Below are positions 50,401 through 60,699 of a stretch of DNA of 64,000 nt, in pieces. Within the stretch, counting starts at the first letter, position 1, and every line of letters begins with the position of its first letter. The notes beneath the pieces are model-generated. The model searched no databases. It worked only from the letters and a program-made list of their open reading frames with translations, and was not told the DNA's origin. The DNA is taken from contig JAZGUH010000185.1 of the NCBI GenBank assembly GCA_037893225.1, positions 3,235,501 to 3,299,500 of the forward strand, given 5' to 3'. This DNA is from Hippasteria phrygiana. Lineage: Eukaryota; Echinodermata; Asteroidea; Valvatida; Goniasteridae. Made by a program: the position numbers and the translations under genes.

Positions 50401-53400
50401 TGAAGAGAGACATGTGAAGTGTAATTGTGTAATTGAGAAGATGATTCGAACTGAGGATGCCTGAAATAAAACCAATGGGACGTGTTATGTATTATGAACA
50501 GAGGATGGATGTTGTGTGTGATGTATGTTATACAGGAAGTGGTGTGCTGTAAGTTTATATACTCTTTGTCCCGGGGGTACTCTTTTTTTTTTTAGGGTAG
50601 GGGGTGCATGTCATGATTTTGAGATAAGACCGATGGCTGTAGCACTTTGAACTTGCTTATTATCCTATGCATAAACTAATAATAGGTTCCCATGATACTA
50701 GATTAAAATATCACCCATTGATATACCAACCTTAGATATTGACCCATCAAAATACCGTATACAGCTACACCTATAAGTAGAAATCGGCAGGTCTTGGTCA
50801 GAAGTTGGAAGGTTGTGTGCACACTCGACACGCGTGCAATACATTTACGGTGTATGAGCTGTCTGGTATTATACATGGTATATATGCGATATGGTGAGTG
50901 TATAATGCAGACAACGCAGATGTTTGCAATCACTGTATATATGTACGCACATGTTTGAATATTTTGCTGTTGGGAATAATGATGCCTCTCGGGCGATGTT
51001 TAATGTTATTTACTACCACTCAATCTTGGAAATTGACGACTCATTCATATACCAATATGTGATAAAATTCCCATGTCAATACAGAGGCTATAATTACAAC
51101 CGATGAGTATACTACTAATTGGGGGGGAAAGGGGGTCATTGATATACCGGACTGTCTAAAATCCGATGCATGTTTACGGTATGTCCTTGTGTGGCCATTT
51201 GTAGTGAGTTCTCCCCCCCCCTCCCTCTCCAGGGTCTTTGTGCACCTATGAACAAAAGAGGTCAACAGGGTGCAGGAAGTGTAAAATATTTTGGAGTTGT
51301 ACAACTGGTTTCCTGTGGTGTGGAAAACAGGTTTAGAGGCATTTTGGAGTTAGTTTTTTTCGTATCAAAATGAATTAGGTGAATATTTTTGGAAATTTTG
51401 GTAAAAGAATTGGGTTGAAAGAGTGTTGACAGTGCAAGCTGAATTATTTTTGTCTGTGATTTTTCTGGTCTACATGAATAGTAGTGTTGTAGTCGAGATT
51501 CCGAAGTCCGAGACCGAGACCGAGAGCTGATGGTCCGAGACCGAGACTGAGATGTGGAAGACCGAGACCGAGACCTAATGGCCCGAGACCGAGACCTCGA
51601 GACCTTGTATGTCATTTACAAAATAAAAGAATGCAAAAAGATCAACAATTTCCATATGCATTATGTGCAAAGGAGTATATATGTACATGTACAAGTAAAC
51701 CGTATTTATTGACATCAACAATAAGGCTGCGGTTACACGGTTAACTGACCATTTATCCGGTTTTGTTTACATTACATGTATATCGGTTCGGTAGAAACGA
51801 CCGCGATGGCTTTACGCGATATAGAGTACACGCTGCTGATCGTAATACATGTACACGTAGTTCGTGTATTTGAGCATGTCGTTCCCAACTTCCCATACAT
51901 GAAGCTAATGTGCTACATGTACGTTTGGGCACGCGTACACGGCAAAGAAACGAGGTTGTCATCATGTCATGTACTGCACGTTTATAAATCTTTAGTCGAG
52001 TAGAGCATACTGTAATCGATTCTGTAAACAAGAAGTTGTCATATACTGCACAATTATACATTTCTAGTCGATTCGAGCATGCTGTAATCGATTCTGCACA
52101 TGTGCTGTTTGTATAAAATATTGGTGGTCTCGATACCGAGACCAGTAAAATACCGAGACCATGGGGTATCGAGACCGAGACCGAGACCACAGGGTACCGA
52201 GACCAGGAAAAACTGGTCTCGAGACTTTAGTCGAGTAGAGCATACTGTAATCGATTCTGTAAACAAGAAGTTGTCATATACTGCACAATTATACATTTCT
52301 AGTCGATTCGAGCATGCTGTAATCGATTCTGCACATGTGCTGTTTGTATAAAATATTGGTGGTCTCGATACCGAGACCAGTAAAATACCGAGACCATGGG
52401 GTATCGAGACCGAGACCGAGACCACAGGGTACCGAGACCAGGAAAAACTGGTCTCGAGACCGTTTTCGAGACCGAGACCGGTCTCGAGACCTACAACACT
52501 GATGAATAGTAAGGAATGTAATTACAGTTGGTATGCAAGCTGGTACGTCTGTGTACATGTAGGTGATGATCAAGCCGTGACTGCGTTATGGGGAAGTTTG
52601 TTATTGTTAGACAAAGTAGGACCGAGTAATGGGGGCTTTCTGCTGTTTCCACAATTTTTGGTGCCTATATAGTAGCATGAGACAATTCATTTGTAGTACC
52701 CACAATTACGGAACAACTATATGTGGGTGGGTGTGCGTTTGTATAGCTATTCAGACCGTGGACCTTTAACAAAGAGGACAATAGGGTCCGCGATTGTGTC
52801 AAGGTCCACGATTAAAAATCGTGTACAAAACCAATGGGAGGCCTTCCGAAAAAGTTAAGAGTATAAACAAAAGAGGGACAATAAGAGGTCCGCGATTGCC
52901 GGTGTTTACAAACGTGTGTGTGTGTGTGTGTGTGTGCGCATTACATGTGGTATGTGAGAATATTTGTATGTGAATATGCAGGAGGTGACAGGATGTATTG
53001 TGAGGTGTTTCTGTCAGTAGAGTGGAAGTAGTTCTACATGTATACTGTAATGACCTTACAAGAGAAGTTTTCTTTTGTTATTAATGTAGATCCCAACTGA
53101 GAAGAAGATTGCAGAAATAAACATAAAGGGATTTTCCGAGGAAACAAAGTAAGTATTATGTTTTTGTTAAATAGGAAATTAAGTTAAAAGAAATGTGTAT
53201 GAATTGTTACAATTAGTGAGTATTATAAGTAGTAGAAACAAAGTCAAAATTTGTCTGGAAAAATGTGTACATGTTGATATGATATATACAGGTATTATGT
53301 ATAGATTGATTAAGTGATTTGAAAACAAAGTAGACAGAAGCAATACAAGTGTGTATAGTTGGAGAAAAAATTGGGGGTTTGGGAAGGGTTAAGAGAGGGA

Positions 53401-54753
53401 AGGAGGTATGGGAGGGGGTTAAGAGAAGAAAGTAGATGTAGTATCGATGTGAAAGTTATGGTTTCTTTGATTTTGAGATATAGTTGTGTGCTGTAGAAAG
53501 TTCTGTTGGTAGGATTACTATGTAATCCAGGTCATCAGGCCCAATTTGATGTTTGAGGAATTTGGAGGATTGAGGTTACTGGGGGTATACCAAAAACCTG
53601 GAAGATTTTGCAGGATTCATGCTATGGTCTCCATAAGAGAATTTTTGAGGATTCAGGTTATATGCAATTTGAATACTTTGAAATCAGAGGATGTTGGATG
53701 ATCCAGGTTACATGGGGGGGGGGGGGGGGAATGATGTTGGGAGTTAGGATTAATGTCTGTTTTGTGTGTGTGTGTTGGTAGTTATGGTGTTTTGTTTTAT
53801 ACTTCAGTGTCATTTGTTTTTAAAGGCAGTGTTGTGAAATGTAAATTGATGGGTGTCTCAACATTGATTTCATTATAATAATGAAGATGATTTTTTTGTG
53901 TAGATAATATTGTTATTCTGTTATTTTACAGCCATACTTTGTCTCTGCTGACAGACGACGACAGAGATTATGTGGTGAACAGAGATAAGCTCCTAGTAGA
54001 ACTACAAGTGGGTAGTCTAGATGAGCTCCAACAACTGCTTCCTCAGTTTGTAACCATCCACTTTGCCGAGGTAACTGGCGAGATCAGTGATGTGAATAAG
54101 ATGTAAGTTTTATTTAAAATATATTTGTTTGAGTGATTCATATATAGTGACATTTATAAGTGAGTTTTAGCACAAATGAATGCTATTTGATCATTTGACA
54201 GAAATGACTTGTTATTCAGTTTAGAAAGTTATAAATATACAAGAGTAGTGTATATAATAGAAAATCTTTGAAAGAAATTGAAGTGTTGTATGTTTCTAAA
54301 TTTTGGAGTATGAAACAATATTACTTAGTATTAGACCAAACAAAATTGTTGTGGTGACCTCATTTGGAAAGGGTTATTATTATTATTATTATTTTTAGTA
54401 AGTATTGGACTAAATCCAGCAAAATTCACCAATTCCAATGCATGTTTTAGTTTAGGCCTTCAGGTCCAAGTCGTTTATACTCCATTAATATTTAGTCAAA
54501 GCAGGCCAAGTTCCTTATAATCGATGAAAATGGGTGACGGATTTTGATGGAGTTTGGCAGGTTACATTAATGTGCTGGCAAAGTATTGATGGATTTCATT
54601 ATATAATACTATTGGGTCGCTCTGAAGTGAATGTGAATTTACAACACATAATGTATATAAGAATATTTTAAAAAGTGATGTGTAATAAATATTTTGAAAT
54701 ATTTGTCACCATTTAGGATTGACCCTGAAGATGATGGAGGAGAAGAGATGTGA
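47263..54753 (+). CDS. RPA70-like OB-fold protein, six coding exons, 283 aa
   Basis: Joined exons 47263-47496, 48567-48701, 49364-49579, 53090-53148, 53932-54102 and 54717-54753 encode 283 residues. All introns are GT-AG; phases are 0, 0, 0, 2, 2. Residues about 1-90 look like a first OB-like beta barrel. Residues about 110-195 resemble a replication protein A 70-kDa DNA-binding barrel: a KRKEVCLRD strand, then INLWGDMAD with the LWG at 154-156, then IRISNL, DEFRG and an NST..T.VE end. Residues 196-260 form a third, unassigned part, and the C terminus is acidic (DPEDDGGEE). RPA70-type folds bind single-stranded DNA, so ssDNA binding is the likely role, inferred from fold pattern only. The protein is far shorter than RPA70 and lacks a visible zinc-binding domain. 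RPA-like proteins are also carried by some Helitrons, but no Rep or helicase is nearby and the introns argue for a host gene. AATAAA signals follow at 55,363 and 56,159. Confidence 0.75.
47581..47599. repeat. Poly(T) tract in intron 1
   Basis: An uninterrupted run of about 19 T follows a G-rich stretch shortly after exon 1. Confidence 0.9.
47715..48280. repeat. Intronic minisatellite of CCATACAAAACC in both orientations
   Basis: About ten occurrences of CCATACAAAACC or its complement GGTTTTGTATGG, plus partial forms, lie at irregular spacing in ~565 bp. Adjacent opposite copies near 47,764-47,800 and 48,140-48,170 can form hairpins in the pre-mRNA. Confidence 0.85.
48193..48471 (-). pseudogene. 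Antisense coding-like stretch in intron 1
   Basis: On the minus strand a frame is open from 48,471 to the stop at 48,193. The part 48,300-48,468 looks coding: it is more GC-rich than the intron and reads as an ordinary helical protein (core SALAALELQYLLFEV, then KHPAAIAEEATV). The remaining ~100 bp is AT-rich and looks like intron. No good start or donor is visible. It may be a captured exon, a transposon protein remnant or an exon of an overlapping antisense gene. The complementary plus-strand frame starting at 48,314 is also open (62 codons) and follows a good acceptor (CTTCAG at 48,311). I do not recognise the family. Confidence 0.3.
48567..48701 (+). CDS. OB-fold gene, coding exon 2 (residues 79-123)
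   Basis: The acceptor is TTTTTTTGCAG before GTG TAC AGA. The donor is GACG|GTGAGT. It has 45 codons, both ends phase 0. It links the first barrel to the LWG barrel; PKKRISVTGTVE looks like the first strand of the latter. Confidence 0.78.
49364..49579 (+). CDS. OB-fold gene, coding exon 3 (residues 124-195), LWG barrel
   Basis: The acceptor is ATGTATGTAG and the donor GAG|GTAAGT. It has 72 codons, both ends phase 0. This exon carries the most recognisable RPA70 DBD-B-like features: a KR-x-V-x-L-x-D strand, LWG, and the conserved spacing to DEF-x-G. Confidence 0.8.
50040..50219 (+). CDS. Possible alternative last exon of the OB-fold gene
   Basis: A good acceptor (TCTGTTTTTCAG) precedes 50,040. 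In phase 0, as exon 3 requires, the frame stays open for 59 codons to TAA at 50,217-50,219, and AATAAA lies at 50,465-50,470. This would give a ~254-residue isoform without exons 4-6. The encoded tail is not recognisable and the frame could be chance. Confidence 0.3.
   Translation: MGGTLCGVGLVRRRLIESALYCMTCFVSGAHRDGKECVNLFMVFLDDGHMKYEYNWEKD
51480..52500. repeat. GAGACC minisatellite clusters with an exact 235-bp tandem duplication
   Basis: GAGACCGAGACC-type hexamers fill 51,510-51,605 and recur at 52,125-52,225 and 52,360-52,492. The segment 51,991-52,225 is repeated at 52,226-52,460 with no difference I could find. Open frames here (arginine/serine-rich or valine/serine-rich) come from the hexamer and are not genes. 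Confidence 0.85.
52740..52940. repeat. Dispersed repeat, copy 1
   Basis: Signature words in order are AGAGGACAATAGG, GTCCACGATT, AAATCGTGTACAAAAC, ATGGGAGG, AAAAAGTTAA and AAAGAGGGACAATA. The same order recurs at 60.24-60.40 and 60.71-60.88 kb. A (GT)n microsatellite follows at 52,914-52,936. Confidence 0.75.
53090..53148 (+). CDS. OB-fold gene, coding exon 4 (residues 196-214)
   Basis: It follows a 3,510-bp intron; the acceptor is TTAATGTAG. The 59-bp length leaves two bases (AA) that combine with C of the next exon to give Asn. The donor is ACAAA|GTAAGT. Confidence 0.7.
53714..53729. repeat. Poly(G) run of 16 in intron 4
   Basis: A 16-nt G run follows irregular GGATTCAGGTTA-like repeats (53,520-53,715). 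It is a potential quadruplex on the coding strand. Confidence 0.85.
53932..54102 (+). CDS. OB-fold gene, coding exon 5 (residues 215-271)
   Basis: The acceptor is TTATTTTACAG. It has 171 bp, phase 2 in and phase 2 out (AT|GTAAGT, codon ATG completed in exon 6). It encodes LTDDDRDYVV, a hydrophobic VELQVGSLDELQQLLPQF segment and IHFAEVTGEI. Confidence 0.75.
54717..54753 (+). CDS. OB-fold gene, coding exon 6, acidic tail and stop
   Basis: The acceptor is CACCATTTAG. Eleven further residues (IDPEDDGGEEM) end at TGA 54,751-54,753. Confidence 0.7.
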
Positions 54754-54987
54754 AGCTTATGGAGTTTGAGGTAAAAGTGTTATAATAATGTAACAGTGTT
54801 TTTTATGAAGATTTAAGAGTTAGGTTTAAGATTTTATGGAGTTGGTATTTTTGTGTCTGTCAGTTGACTGAAATGGTATTAGTGTATAATCATAAGTAAT
54901 GTGTATATTTTGTTTGGAAAAATCAAATGTGTCAATGTCTGAGTGTGGATACATTTTAAGTGTTTATATGTGGAGATGTTTAGTGCA

Positions 54988-55137
54988 TTAACCCTAACCC
55001 TGCCAGATGCAGCAAAGTGCATCTGTGGTGACAACTCCACTTTGCTGCACTCTGTACACAAGTCAATGTGACAAAGTATGCAATCTGATGCGTCTGGCAG
55101 GGTTTCTAGCCAAAATACCCTTGGGTGTTAGGGTTAA
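54988..55137. mobile_element. TTAA-flanked MITE with CCCTAAC termini
   Basis: The ends are TTAACCCTAAC (54,988-54,998) and its exact complement (55,127-55,137), with inner pairing TGCCAGATGC / GCGTCTGGCA. A nested 11-bp hairpin lies at 55,009-55,019 / 55,038-55,048. TTAA duplication plus CCC-starting termini is typical of piggyBac-like elements. Confidence 0.6.
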
Positions 55138-55362
55138 TAGGGAACAACATTTTTTGTGCTCTTGTTTTGTGTAGGAATTTGGAGTAAGTAGCACATAGTA
55201 TTTTGGGTTGAGTGTTTGAAACCTCAATTTAACAGTATACAATTATACCATGGTTTGACGGTGGACAGTTGATATTAACTGTCTGATGTATTGGATGTTG
55301 ACAAAGTAATTTCTGAGGCAAGTCCAAATACCGAGGGGAGGTAATATTGACTGTCCACCTGA

Positions 55363-55368
55363 AATAAA
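55363..55368 (+). promoter_or_regulatory. Candidate poly(A) signal AATAAA
   Basis: This is the first AATAAA after the TGA of the OB-fold gene (610 bp downstream). Another lies at 56,159-56,164. Either could end the transcript. Confidence 0.3.
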
Positions 55369-55819
55369 CCATGTGATATTTGTTTTACTATAACTCATAC
55401 ATATTGAGTCGCACATTGTTTTTATTGGAGTATGCACCTAAATGTTAAGAGAAAGTTGTCCAGGTTACCAGAAGAGTATTATTGCTTAACCTCAGTAGTT
55501 CAGTTCGTTTGCAATATAGTAACTACAATTGTAAATAGTTATTTATCGACAATTTGTTTTGGTACTGGAGGCATCTTTAGAGTCCATCAATATTGTCTAG
55601 TTTGGCATCAGTGAGCTTGGGAAAATTAACATTTACATGTGCAACCATGTTTTTGTGTGTAGCTTGCTTGGCTGATGTTTGCGTGTGCATACTACACCTG
55701 TGCGACAGTTGCATGATTTGTTCGTAAAGTGCATGTGTAGTACACTGTTGCTTGGGTAACCTATGCAACAGTGTACTAAGGATGCATATTTACCTTGTGC
55801 GTGAATACTTGCGTGCTTG

Positions 55820-56041
55820 TTAACTCTTTGAGTACGGTGATTTATAGTGAGGCGTCGGGGTGTCAAGCGGTTTGTGTAGTCAACGAAATAGACACAAGAG
55901 GCTTGTGCAGCCAAGCGTAATATATACAATAATCCAACAATGGATTGAAACTGCACAAATAGCGGCTATAGGCATTATTTCGGCCTGGTAGCGCTGGTTT
56001 TTTTTGGCGCCATTTGGCGTCATCTGTACGCAAAGAGTTAA
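55820..56041. mobile_element. TTAA-flanked MITE with CTCTTTG termini
   Basis: TTAACTCTTTGAGTAC at 55,820 mirrors GTACGCAAAGAGTTAA at 56,026-56,041 with one mismatch. TTAA at both edges fits a piggyBac-type target duplication. The interior shows no coding capacity. Confidence 0.65.
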
Positions 56042-56889
56042 ACATTAAAAATAGCATTTGGCATGTGATGGTCAATGGACCAGTGAGAATTGTGCTATCG
56101 ATCATTAATATGTATGAGGTATAGTAATTTATTATGTGATGGATTTGGGAAGAATTTCAATAAATAGTATCCTTTTGAGCTCATTTCATGTGTGGGATTT
56201 TTTTTGGAAGTTCTTTTACCAAAACATGAAAATGAAATGATTACTTTAGTTACATTGTGTATTTTAGTGAAAAAAGTGCTTTATGGATATGAGTAAAATG
56301 TTATCTCGTGTTTTTGCATTTATGTATGGTTTATTTGATTTTACCTGAAAGTTCTTTTGATGACATGTATTCAAAATTGCATATAGGAATGTTTGGTTAA
56401 TGTCAACTGGCTATACATTGAAATGTATCAATCAGTAATCAGTATGAAAATATTATACGGAAAAGCGGTTTCAAAAGTGAAAATCATGTCATTGATAATT
56501 CAAGTGTGTGTTTTAAATATGGAAGTGGTGTATCTAATATATGGATTGATTTGTTTTTTTACAACAGTATTGAAAGTGTTAGATACAGTATTGTAAATGT
56601 GCAATCCAGAATTTATTTGTACAATTTCAGTGTTGATGGAACATTTTATGAAGTGTTGAGTTTGAAAGTGTGGAAGCAACATTGGAAATGTGTGATTAAC
56701 AGTTGGATTAGCAGTTGGGATGGTGGAGTTAGCATTGAAAATGCTGTATTTGATTGGCAGTGGCAGTGCAAGTGTTGGATTGAACAGTTGGGTCATTTTG
56801 TGTCAAACCACCCAATATGTTAAATATCACCCTATGCAAATTTATTTGTATTTAGTATGTGGGGTAATTGTGGCTGGAAAAGGTGAAGT

Positions 56890-57700
56890 GTGAAGTTTTA
56901 GCGGCATGGGACCGACATTTTTTTGTGTTGGCACCCGCCATTTTGTGGTGCTTTTGACCAAAATGGGTGTGGCCGTTAAATGTCAAATGTCCATAATTAT
57001 TCCCATAACCTGTAGGCCAAATTGGTTGATTTTGGTTGCTTTGGAAAGGTATCATCATAATGAATCCAAATTTACAATTGCTGTTTATGTCAGAGTAATT
57101 TGAAGTATGATGACATTTTGACCTTTATTTTTAAATTGAATTTGACCTTGTGGGTCATGTGACCTTGAGACGATTTGGATGAAAGTAGTTATATCCCAAC
57201 CTGTTTTGTACAAAATATTTGAATATTGAGTGTAGAATATTGTTTTGGGGGTTTGTAGCTTATCTCAAAGTCGGTATATGTGTTGGAAAATGTGATATCT
57301 GTGTGCAGTGTAGTAGTGGATTGAAAGTATGTGTATATGTGTATGTGTAAATTTTATTTTGCAGCATGTATGGTAACTTTGAGATGAGTTAGAAACCAAA
57401 GGATAGATATTGTATCCCCAATTTGGGGATATTTTGTAGAAAACATCTTGGGGTGTAATTTTCATTCAAGTTTGTGTGAAGGTCATGTGATCCACAAGGT
57501 CAGACTCAAGTTGAAAAGGTTATCCTATTTCATATTAGTCCGACATGAAAAGTAATAGTAAATTTGGATTCTTTATGATGTTACCTTTCCAAAGCATTGA
57601 ACATTAACAAATTTGGCCATTTAATGGTCTTTTGAAAATTGGCAGTCATGCCGGTTTTCACTTAAATTGACAAAAAATAGCTGGTGATGTTTCAAAACTG
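56890..57700. mobile_element. Large imperfect foldback element (~0.8 kb)
   Basis: Successive words on the left reappear inverted, in mirror order, on the right. Pairs are TTTGGAAAGGTA (57,040) / TACCTTTCCAAAGC (57,582), GAATCCAAATTTAC (57,061) / GTAAATTTGGATTC (57,558), CTTGTGGGTCATGTGACC (57,147) / GGTCATGTGATCCACAAGG (57,481), and CATCTCAAAGT-like words closer in. The arms are diverged; boundaries are approximate. Confidence 0.65.
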
Positions 57701-58742
57701 TTTGTCTGATGGCGGTAAAACTGAAAATTTAACGTGTTTTTTTAGTGGAAATTATGAAGCAATCTCAAAGGGGTAGGTTTTAAACTGTTAATTTTTAAAT
57801 AATTTTGGTTAAGATTGGAGTTATATATGCCATTGGGTAATTTTGTACACATGTACCGTGTACATACATGTACACATGTATACATGTATTGCGATTTTAT
57901 TATTTACCTGAAATCCTATTTTTACTAAGGATACTATGTATTTGAAAATCTTGGCAATAACGAAAAGATCGTTCCCATGAACGATTGTCATAGGAGCATT
58001 GTATTGGTGTTAGATGTTGTTGTCATATAAATGTTAATTTATTGTGTGACGTTTGCGTGAAAAATTGTTAATTGCCAACAAATTATCCATAGGGTGTTGC
58101 TTGTATCGGGTTATTTTGCAAAGAAATATTATGAGTAATACGTATTGGCCATTGGAGAGTATTTTGGTGCTTGGAGGTAATCATTGAGTGGCAAGTAAAT
58201 GTTGTTACGGGTTAATATCAATTGACTATTTTTGTGTTTTTTGTTGGGGGGGGAAAATAATATCTGAAGTACTTTGAAAGTAATATACCATGGTTCAAAG
58301 ACAGAGTGAGCATATTATTGTTATAGTTTTGATGTTTCTTAGTTTAAAGAGTTTACATAATTATGTAATTGAGTATTATATTTTCCTAAAGTGAATGTAA
58401 GCCAAAAAAGTGCTCTTTTAATATTTGCATCTGTTCTTGTTTGGTTTAGGCGTTTGACTTATTTTACTTTAGCTTTTTGAAATGTTGTTAAAGTTGATGT
58501 AACAATGTTTATATATCTGTTTTTGAGTTTAAAGAGTTTGTTTTACTTGAGTTTTTTTCTAGTTTCCTAAAGTTAATTTAACAAATCATGGTTGTTTAAT
58601 ATTTATAAGCTTGATTGTACCAGTATTGGAAGTGTATCAGTGAGAAATGAAGCGTGTTTACATATCTATAGTTTGAAATCAGTTTATTATAGATATGGAT
58701 TATATTGAAGTAGAAACTATATTTCTAATTAAAAAGTAAGTT

Positions 58743-59314
58743 CGTCACACAATCCATAAGGGAAACTGACTAGGTAAATTTGAATACATTTTCAAAGTGA
58801 ACAAAGAAACTGCCACGAGCGGGATTCGAATCTGCGACCTCCGGGTTACCGTACCGGCGCTCTACCAACTGAGCTATCTTGCCCTATGTTGGCGGTCTCC
58901 CAAATTGTCAGTATCTTTGTTCGAGTGGGCAGAAGTCATAAACCCAGAATGCCGTGTAGCCAGGGATCACACCCAATTTTACGATACAACCTGGGAAGCG
59001 ACATTGTGGAAATCACTCAATGAGGATACGACTTTTTAATTTTTGTGTGACGAATTATAAATTAAAAAGTCGTATCCTCATTGAGTGATCTCCACAATGT
59101 CGCTTCCCAGGTTGTATCGTAAAATTGGGTGTGATCCCTGGCTACACGGCATTCTGGGTTTATGACTTCTGATTGGCGCCCACTCGAACAAAGATACTGA
59201 CAATTTGGGAGACCGCCAACATAGGGCAAGATAGCTCAGTTGGTAGAGCGCCGGTACGGTAACCCGGAGGTCGCAGGTTCGAATCCCGCTCGTGCCAGTT
59301 TCTTTGTTCACTTT
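58743..59314 (+). mobile_element. tRNA-derived foldback SINE-like element with 12-bp target duplication
   Basis: Two inverted arms (58,794-59,042 and 59,059-59,314) each carry a tRNA-like sequence. The plus-strand one at 59,224-59,297 has an intact A box (TAGCTCAGTTGG) and B box (GGTTCGAATCC). Direct repeats AAAAAGTAAGTT flank the whole at 58,731-58,742 and 59,315-59,326. In addition TTCGTCACACAA (58,741) and its complement (59,043-59,054) bracket the left half. The acceptor stem does not pair, so it is a tRNA relic and not a tRNA gene. Confidence 0.75.
59224..59297 (+). pseudogene. tRNA-like head with intact pol III A and B boxes
   Basis: The D-arm and T-arm motifs are intact. The acceptor stem (GGGCAAG against TCGTGCC) pairs at only two or three positions and the anticodon loop lacks U33. 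This is a SINE-type promoter sequence. The mirror copy is at about 58,811-58,884 on the minus strand. Confidence 0.65.
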
Positions 59315-59868
59315 AAAAAGTAAGTTATTTGAGCACATTTTTGATGGAGGTATTGGGTCTATAAAAGGCAATTGAGATGTATTTTCCTGAAGGGATTTCG
59401 ATGTAACAAATGGGCGGTTATTTAGTGTTTGTGCTGCATAACTTCTGTAATTTTGCTATATTTAATTGAAAGTGTATAATTTACAAACATATATATATAA
59501 TTTATTGAAATGAGAGTTGTTTTGAAACGAAGGTAATATAACATTGTTGAGAAATTGAAAGAAAAGTGTCTTGTAAATCATTTGTAGAAGTCTTTCTGGG
59601 GTTTAAATTTTAAATACTTTGTGTAGAATGTATAGTTGTTATTAAACTGGATAAGAACCAAATTACTGGGTAAACAAGAAAAAAAGAGGGTATATTAAAA
59701 TTCAAGGCTACATAAATTAACAGTTGGCTAATTTAAAAAAAATTGATATAATGGTCCTAATAAGAGTTTTCCTTTTTTTGCCCTATGCTAACGTAATGTA
59801 TGAAACACACTGTATACTCGGTGCTTTCCGAGAGCGTGTGCGAAAAATTCACAGGCTTATTTGGTCGG

Positions 59869-59945
59869 GATTCGATCCCATGAATTCCTGCTTACTAGTG
59901 CAGAGTCTTAATCACTCGACTACCGAGCTTGCTGGCCGAATCGAA
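59869..59945 (-). pseudogene. Degenerate tRNA(Ser/Leu)-like relic
   Basis: On the minus strand GGTAGTCGAGTGATTAAGAC resembles the D arm of a long-variable-arm tRNA, and GGGATCGAATCCCGA resembles a T arm. A stem around ACTAGTAA sits where the anticodon should be, but the loop has 8 nt. It is probably a tRNA-derived SINE remnant. Confidence 0.4.
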
Positions 59946-60066
59946 TGCAGTGCAGCAGCGGGTATCGCGTAATTAATGTGAAAATGTGTATAATTGACAC
60001 GTATTTTTTTTCTTAATGTAGTGATGGAAGTCAAGAGGCGATAGGCGTATCAAGGTTCTTTTTTTT

Positions 60067-60093
60067 GGGGGGGGGGGGGGGGGGGGGGGGGGG
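60067..60093. repeat. Poly(G) run of 27
   Basis: An uninterrupted G run follows six T. The proline-rich open frames on the minus strand here are translations of this run. Confidence 0.9.
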
Positions 60094-60234
60094 TTGTAAG
60101 AACTTTGTGAAAAGGGCAGTTGCACATCCGCGCTGTGATGTAGATAAGTTTTTCTCGCGACACATGTACTCCGTAAAATGAAATGTGTATGTGGTTTGTG
60201 CGTGCGAGTTTCTTTTTGCATTCGATAGGGGCCG

Positions 60235-60400
60235 TTGAACGACAGAGGACAATAGGTTGCATAATTCCCGAATGTCGACAATTGACGATTGTGTACAAAA
60301 CGTATGGGAGGTCTTCCTAAAAAGTTAATTCCCCCAAAAGAGGGACAACAGGAGGTCTGTGTATGTTGGTGGGTTGGTGTACAAGCGTTACATACGTTGT
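60235..60400. repeat. Dispersed repeat, copy 2
   Basis: Same word order as 52,740-52,940: AGAGGACAATAGG, CGATTGTGTACAAAACG, TATGGGAGGTCTTCC, AAAAAGTTAA, AAAGAGGGACAA. Confidence 0.7.
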
Positions 60401-60699
60401 GTGGACCTTGGAACAAAAGATGTCCACGTTAGGCAGGTAGCGAAGACATTGCGTGAACTTGGCCATGTCCACATTTTGTTTTCCCTTCTCTTAAAAAGGG
60501 GTTTAGAGGGAAAATGGGGTTAGAGTTATCTGTAGGAGAATAAAGGGAATTACTTCAGGGTGCCACTATCAAAAATTGGGGTTGAAATTGTTTTCTGGAT
60601 ATGAGAAAAATGAGTATTTTGGCCGAGAATTCTTAAGTATACGAATATAAAGGAATGTCCACGCAAGGATAGTAATGTAGAGCTAATTGTGTATACGTG

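Noticed and set aside
51262..51615. Arginine/serine-rich frame resembling an SR domain
   Set aside because: It arises from GAGACC hexamers read on the minus strand.
54988..55137. Telomeric TTAGGG tract
   Set aside because: Only one or two units at each end, in inverted orientation, bounded by TTAA. Better explained as transposon termini.
56506..56823. 105-codon plus-strand frame
   Set aside because: Tryptophan- and valine-rich translation of TTGGA/GTG-rich sequence. No splice context, no recognisable domain and heavy overlap with an equally long antisense frame.
59224..59297. Functional tRNA gene
   Set aside because: The acceptor stem does not pair and U33 is missing. The mirror copy and target duplication show it is part of a mobile element.
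59973..60416. 147-codon minus-strand frame with a proline run
   Set aside because: The run comes from the 27-nt poly(G). The rest is dispersed-repeat sequence without protein features.
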